A stretch of DNA of 64,000 nt from NCBI GenBank assembly GCA_023664775.1, contig JAMPEW010000001.1, positions 1 through 64,000 on the forward strand, read 5' to 3'. The notes below the pieces were generated by a model. That model did no database searches and had not been told where the DNA came from. It saw only the letters and a list, made by a program, of their open reading frames with translations. The position numbers and the translations under genes are program-made. This stretch comes from Clostridium sp. GTDB taxonomy: Bacteria > Bacillota > Clostridia > Lachnospirales > Lachnospiraceae. Below, one piece after another: positions 60,731 through 64,000 of this stretch (its first letter is position 1; every line of letters starts with the position of its first letter).

Positions 60731-62218
60731 ATGGAGCTTATATACAAAAGTACAAGAAACCCTGAGGAACAGGCAACTGCCTCCGTGGCAATTTTAAAGG
60801 GGCTTGCAAATGATGGCGGACTTTTTGTGCCTGACAGCATCCCTGCGCTTGACAAAAGCCTTGATGAGCTTGCAACAATGGATTACAGACAGGTCGCATT
60901 AAATGTAATGAAGCTTATGCTCACCGATTTTACGGAGGAGGAGCTTGATTATTGTATAAATAGTGCGTATGATGATAAATTTGACACGAAGGAGATTGCG
61001 CCATTAAACAAAAAATCTACGGGATATTTTCTTGAGCTGTTTCATGGCTCTACGATTGCCTTTAAGGATATGGCACTTTCGATTTTGCCGTATTTGCTTA
61101 CAACTGCTGCAAAGAAGAATCATGTAAAGAATGACATCGTCATACTTACAGCTACCTCAGGAGATACAGGAAAGGCTGCACTTGCAGGCTTTGCTGATGT
61201 ACCGGGAACAAAGATTATTGTTTTTTATCCTAAAAATGGGGTGAGTCCAATACAGGAAAAGCAGATGGTTACACAGAAGGGCGACAATACATTTGTTGTC
61301 GGTATTACGGGTAATTTTGACGATGCGCAGACAGGCGTAAAAAAGATGTTTTCAGATGGGGAATTTTGCAGCCTGCTTGATTCAAAGGGCTTTCAGTTTT
61401 CGTCTGCAAATTCCATAAACATAGGACGTCTTGTTCCACAGATGGTTTATTATGTATATGCATATACAAGGCTGATTGCAGACGGTGAAATAAAATCAGG
61501 CGAAAAAATAAATGTAGTTGTTCCGACAGGCAATTTTGGAAACATACTTGCGGCATATTATGCAAAAGAAATGGGAGTGCCGATTAATAAATTCATATGT
61601 GCTTCAAATGAGAACAAGGTGCTTTATGATTTCTTTGATACAGGCTGCTATAACAGAAACCGTGCGTTTATTCTCACTTCATCACCGTCTATGGATATAC
61701 TTATATCAAGCAATCTTGAGAGGCTTATATACAGGATAGCGGGAAATGATGCAGCGAAAAACCGTGAGCTTATGGAGGCATTAACCGGAAAGGGAGAGTA
61801 TGTAATTACTGACTCCATGAAGGAGGGACTTAAGGACTTCTACGGAAATTATGCAACTGAAGCAGAAACTGCCGCTACAATTAAGAAAACATACGAAACT
61901 GACAAGTATATTATAGATACCCATACCGCTGTTGCCGCAGCAGTATATGATAAGTATAAAGCCCAAACAGGCGACAATACGCCTACGGTAATTGCGTCAA
62001 CGGCAAGTCCATACAAATTTACAAGAAGCGTTATGAATGCCATTGATACGGAATATGATAAGAAATCCGATTTTGAGCTTGTCGATGAGCTTTGCAGACT
62101 TTCAGGCGTAAAGGTTCCAAATGCAATTGAGGAAATAAGAACTGCGCCTGTAAGACATGATACGGTTTGTGATAAGGAAGCTATGCCTGATGAGGTAAAA
62201 AAATTCCTTGGAATTTAG
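60731..62218 (+). CDS. thrC: Threonine synthase
   Basis: 495 residues from the ATG at 60731, 9 bases after AAGGAG. MELIYKSTRNPEEQATASVA, LKGLANDGGLFVPDSIPALD at the start, the PLP-Lys in ELFHGSTIAFKDMALSILPY, ILTATSGDTGKAALAGFADV (phosphate-binding), and SSANSINIGRLVPQMVYYVY. The length and this N-terminus mark the class II (E. coli-like, long) threonine synthase, which converts O-phosphohomoserine to threonine. No hom or thrB is adjacent. Confidence 0.96.
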   Translation: MELIYKSTRNPEEQATASVAILKGLANDGGLFVPDSIPALDKSLDELATMDYRQVALNVMKLMLTDFTEEELDYCINSAYDDKFDTKEIAPLNKKSTGYFLELFHGSTIAFKDMALSILPYLLTTAAKKNHVKNDIVILTATSGDTGKAALAGFADVPGTKIIVFYPKNGVSPIQEKQMVTQKGDNTFVVGITGNFDDAQTGVKKMFSDGEFCSLLDSKGFQFSSANSINIGRLVPQMVYYVYAYTRLIADGEIKSGEKINVVVPTGNFGNILAAYYAKEMGVPINKFICASNENKVLYDFFDTGCYNRNRAFILTSSPSMDILISSNLERLIYRIAGNDAAKNRELMEALTGKGEYVITDSMKEGLKDFYGNYATEAETAATIKKTYETDKYIIDTHTAVAAAVYDKYKAQTGDNTPTVIASTASPYKFTRSVMNAIDTEYDKKSDFELVDELCRLSGVKVPNAIEEIRTAPVRHDTVCDKEAMPDEVKKFLGI

Positions 62219-62227
62219 GCAGATAGC

Positions 62228-62270
62228 AGACAGTTCGATTGCACCATCCTGTCTATAAAAAAAACTAGGG
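62228..62270 (+). promoter_or_regulatory. preQ1-I riboswitch
   Basis: AGACAG (62228-62233) pairs with CTGTCT (62249-62254); the loop TTCGATTGCACCATC and the A-rich tail ATAAAAAAAACTAG match the compact preQ1 class I pattern (compare the known GGTTC..ACACC..CTATAAAAAACTA form). It precedes queD-queE-folE by about 98 bases, with a hairpin in between, so preQ1 should repress its own synthesis. Confidence 0.88.
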
Positions 62271-62296
62271 CAGACCTTAATAAAATGTAAAGTGTG

Positions 62297-62345
62297 AGGC
62301 TGCCATAGGATTGTTTTTTTGATAGTTACTTATGGCAGCTTTAAT
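62297..62345 (+). terminator. Hairpin between the preQ1 riboswitch and queD
   Basis: AGGCTGCCATA (62297-62307) pairs with TATGGCAGCTT (62331-62341) with one G-U, followed by TAATTT. It can be the expression platform of the riboswitch or the thrC terminator. Confidence 0.65.
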
Positions 62346-62367
62346 TTATCTTTACGGGAGGCGAAAC

Positions 62368-62787
62368 ATGTATACATTAAAAACAGATTCTGACTTTGAC
62401 AGCGCACATTTTCTAAAGGGCTATGATGGGAAATGCTCAAATATTCATGGACACAGATGGACTGTGGAAATTGAAGTTTTCAGCGGGGAACTTGTGGAAA
62501 GCGGAAGTCTGAGAGGAATGATAGTGGACTTTGCCAAGCTGAAAGAGGATTTAAAAAAAATAACAGGCAGGCTGGATCATGCCCTCATAATAGAAAGGGG
62601 AAGCCTGAAGGAAAAAACGCTGGAGGCTCTTTTGGAGGAGAGCTTTGAGATTATTCAGCTTGATTTTAGGCCGACAGCGGAAAATTTTGCAAAATACTTT
62701 TATGACAGCATGAAATGCTTAGGGTACAGCGTCAAAAGGGCAACAGTATATGAAACACCGAAAAACTGCGCCTCCTTTGCAGAATAA
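62368..62787 (+). CDS. queD: 6-carboxy-5,6,7,8-tetrahydropterin synthase
   Basis: 139 residues from the ATG at 62368, 7 bases after GGGAGGCG. FDSAHFLKGYDGKCSNIHGH contains the zinc-binding His and the catalytic Cys; RWTVEIEVFSG, MIVDFAKLKEDLKKI, LDHALI and ETPKNCASFAE complete the family pattern. It turns dihydroneopterin triphosphate into carboxy-tetrahydropterin, the first committed queuosine step. queE follows after 34 bases. Confidence 0.95.
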   Translation: MYTLKTDSDFDSAHFLKGYDGKCSNIHGHRWTVEIEVFSGELVESGSLRGMIVDFAKLKEDLKKITGRLDHALIIERGSLKEKTLEALLEESFEIIQLDFRPTAENFAKYFYDSMKCLGYSVKRATVYETPKNCASFAE

Positions 62788-62821
62788 ACGCTGTTAATAT
62801 ATAATAGAGGTAATATGAAAA

Positions 62822-63490
62822 ATGGATACATTTCATGTCGTTGAAAAATTTGTAAGCATAAACGGAGAGGCGGCGCATGCGGGTGAGCTTGCCTGCTTTA
62901 TCAGGTTTGCAGGCTGTAATCTTAATTGCAGCTATTGTGATACAGCATGGGCGAATAAAAAGGATGTTTTATTTGAAAGCGTAACTGGTGAGGAACTATG
63001 CGATTACATAGTAAAATCCGGGGTTTTTAACGTGACGCTGACTGGGGGCGAGCCGTTGCTTCAGCCTGATATTGATAAGCTGCTTTCTAAGCTGTCAAAA
63101 AATGATAATCTTAGAATAGAAGTAGAAACCAACGGCTCAATAGATGTGTCAAGCTATTTTGACATAGGCGATAACATAGAATTTACCATTGATTATAAGC
63201 TGCCGAAAAGCGGTATGTCAGATAAGATGTGTCTTGACAACTTTAAAAAAGCAAGGTCCAAAGATACGGTTAAATTTGTCGTTTCTGATTATAATGATTT
63301 AGTGGAAGCAAAAAAAGTGATAGAGGATTATGGACTGGCAGATAAAACAAAGGTGTATTTAAGCGCTGCATTTAATAGTATTACGCCGAAGGATATTGTT
63401 GCATTTATGATTGAAAATAATATGAATAAGATTCGCATACAGCTTCAGATGCATAAATACATTTGGGAGCCTGACAGGAAGGGAGTATAA
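62822..63490 (+). CDS. queE: 7-carboxy-7-deazaguanine synthase (radical SAM)
   Basis: 222 residues. [20 protein letters not shown] at the start, the radical-SAM cluster Cys in [16 protein letters not shown] (CxxxCxxC), [14 protein letters not shown] and [14 protein letters not shown]. It contracts the ring of 6-carboxy-tetrahydropterin to carboxy-deazaguanine using SAM. Part of the preQ1-controlled operon; the folE start lies 1 base after its stop. The gene lacks the usual early second cluster of the longer QueE form. Confidence 0.95.
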   Translation: MDTFHVVEKFVSINGEAAHAGELACFIRFAGCNLNCSYCDTAWANKKDVLFESVTGEELCDYIVKSGVFNVTLTGGEPLLQPDIDKLLSKLSKNDNLRIEVETNGSIDVSSYFDIGDNIEFTIDYKLPKSGMSDKMCLDNFKKARSKDTVKFVVSDYNDLVEAKKVIEDYGLADKTKVYLSAAFNSITPKDIVAFMIENNMNKIRIQLQMHKYIWEPDRKGV

Positions 63491-63491
63491 A

Positions 63492-64000
63492 ATGGCAATA
63501 GATAAGGAAGCAATAAAGGAGCATATAAAGGGAATACTTGCAGCACTTGGCGATGATCCTGAAAGAGAGGGTTTAAGAGATACGCCTGATCGGGTTGCGC
63601 GTATGTATGAGGAAGTATTTGAGGGAATGAATTATACAAATGACCAGATTGCCGAACTGTTTTCAAAATCCTTTGAACAGCCGGAGGGTCTTACGCAGGA
63701 TATGGTGCTTGTTAAGGATATTGATATATTTTCTTACTGTGAGCACCATTTGGCGCTTATGTATGACATGAAGGTTTCAGTGGCATATATTCCGAGAGGA
63801 AGGGTATTAGGGCTTAGCAAAATTGCCCGTATTGCCGATATGGCGGCAAAACGTCTGCAGCTTCAGGAACGCATAGGCTCGGATATTGCCTATATTATGG
63901 AAAAGGTTACAGGCTCGCCCGATATAGCTGTTATTATTGAGGGGAGTCATAGCTGTATGACTGCAAGAGGAATAAAAAATGCACATGCAAAAACTGTGAC
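63492..64000 (+). CDS. folE: GTP cyclohydrolase I, cut by the window end
   Basis: The frame opens at 63492 and reads [40 protein letters not shown], the zinc-binding [40 protein letters not shown] and [19 protein letters not shown] before the sequence ends; about 169 codons are visible of a family length of roughly 185-190. It supplies dihydroneopterin triphosphate to QueD and to folate synthesis. Its place behind queE puts it under the preQ1 riboswitch, which would also let folate supply respond, unless another copy exists. Confidence 0.96.
   Translation, partial: MAIDKEAIKEHIKGILAALGDDPEREGLRDTPDRVARMYEEVFEGMNYTNDQIAELFSKSFEQPEGLTQDMVLVKDIDIFSYCEHHLALMYDMKVSVAYIPRGRVLGLSKIARIADMAAKRLQLQERIGSDIAYIMEKVTGSPDIAVIIEGSHSCMTARGIKNAHAKTV

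Noticed and set aside
1-64000. tRNA, rRNA, tmRNA or SRP RNA genes
   Set aside because: None could be recognised by eye in any intergenic stretch; short or unusual ones might still be missed.

Overview
The window looks like chromosome of a low-GC, spore-forming member of the Clostridia, most likely a Lachnospiraceae. Evidence: strong AGGAGG-type ribosome binding sites, AT-rich sigma-A promoters with 17-base spacers, a SpoIIIE/FtsK next to a ClpP-like TepA homologue, an Rpn/PD-(D/E)XK transposase-like gene, a very large hybrid kinase with a Reg_prop propeller, a fused AroE-AroK, and L-box and preQ1 riboswitches in front of lysine and queuosine genes. No tRNA, rRNA, CRISPR array or intact insertion sequence was recognised.

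Layout. 1-86 is the end of a PEP-utilising enzyme, probably PTS enzyme I. 87-522 holds two sets of long inverted repeats. 523-7802 is an AT-rich accessory block: a PcfJ-domain protein; a three-gene set of WYL regulator, PD-(D/E)XK-like protein and DUF2779 Cas4-like/DEDD exonuclease; a gene split at a perfect A_AAA_AAG slippery heptamer; two orphan genes and a glyoxalase-fold protein. 7808-12077 has an Rpn-family gene, a peptidoglycan-binding protein and three small genes. 12198-15837 is the translation/SRP operon ylxM-ffh-rpsP-khpA-rimM-trmD.

15922-28152 is mostly envelope and signalling: two lipoproteins, a response regulator and sensor kinase pair, CheV, an acetylornithine-type aminotransferase, an M18 aminopeptidase and a 1420-residue hybrid kinase whose expected phospho-accepting His is Asn. 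28189-36511 holds aroC (minus strand), a patatin lipase, an acyltransferase, rpsO with a candidate S15 leader, aroE-aroK, a coiled-coil protein made of 42-bp tandem repeats, and pnp behind a long 5' UTR hairpin. 36593-44586 has a GH94 phosphorylase, tepA-like, ftsK/spoIIIE and fhs. 44683-49187 is small membrane and metabolic genes including apbE and a cysteine hydrolase. 49214-58496 carries dnaE, a SpoU methyltransferase, a double-OB SSB-like protein, the lysine riboswitch with dapA-dapB, coaX and dusB. An AP2-domain gene overlaps the 3' end of dusB on the other strand. 59700-64000 has a 3D-domain wall protein, thrC, then a preQ1 riboswitch with queD-queE-folE, which runs off the window end.

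Between genes there are several repeat families. Two copies of a roughly 63-base leader element lie at almost the same distance from their start codons (near 6336 and 12593). Two copies of a roughly 118-base element lie near 9004 and 45021. A two-hairpin repeat occurs near 31603 (twice), 33304 and 59373 (inverted). Many hairpins share GGCTGYCG arms. The best candidates for something undescribed are the WYL/PD-(D/E)XK/DUF2779 set, the putative -1 frameshift gene, the repeated leader element and the nested inverted repeats at 91-275. All family names come from reading motifs, not from searches.
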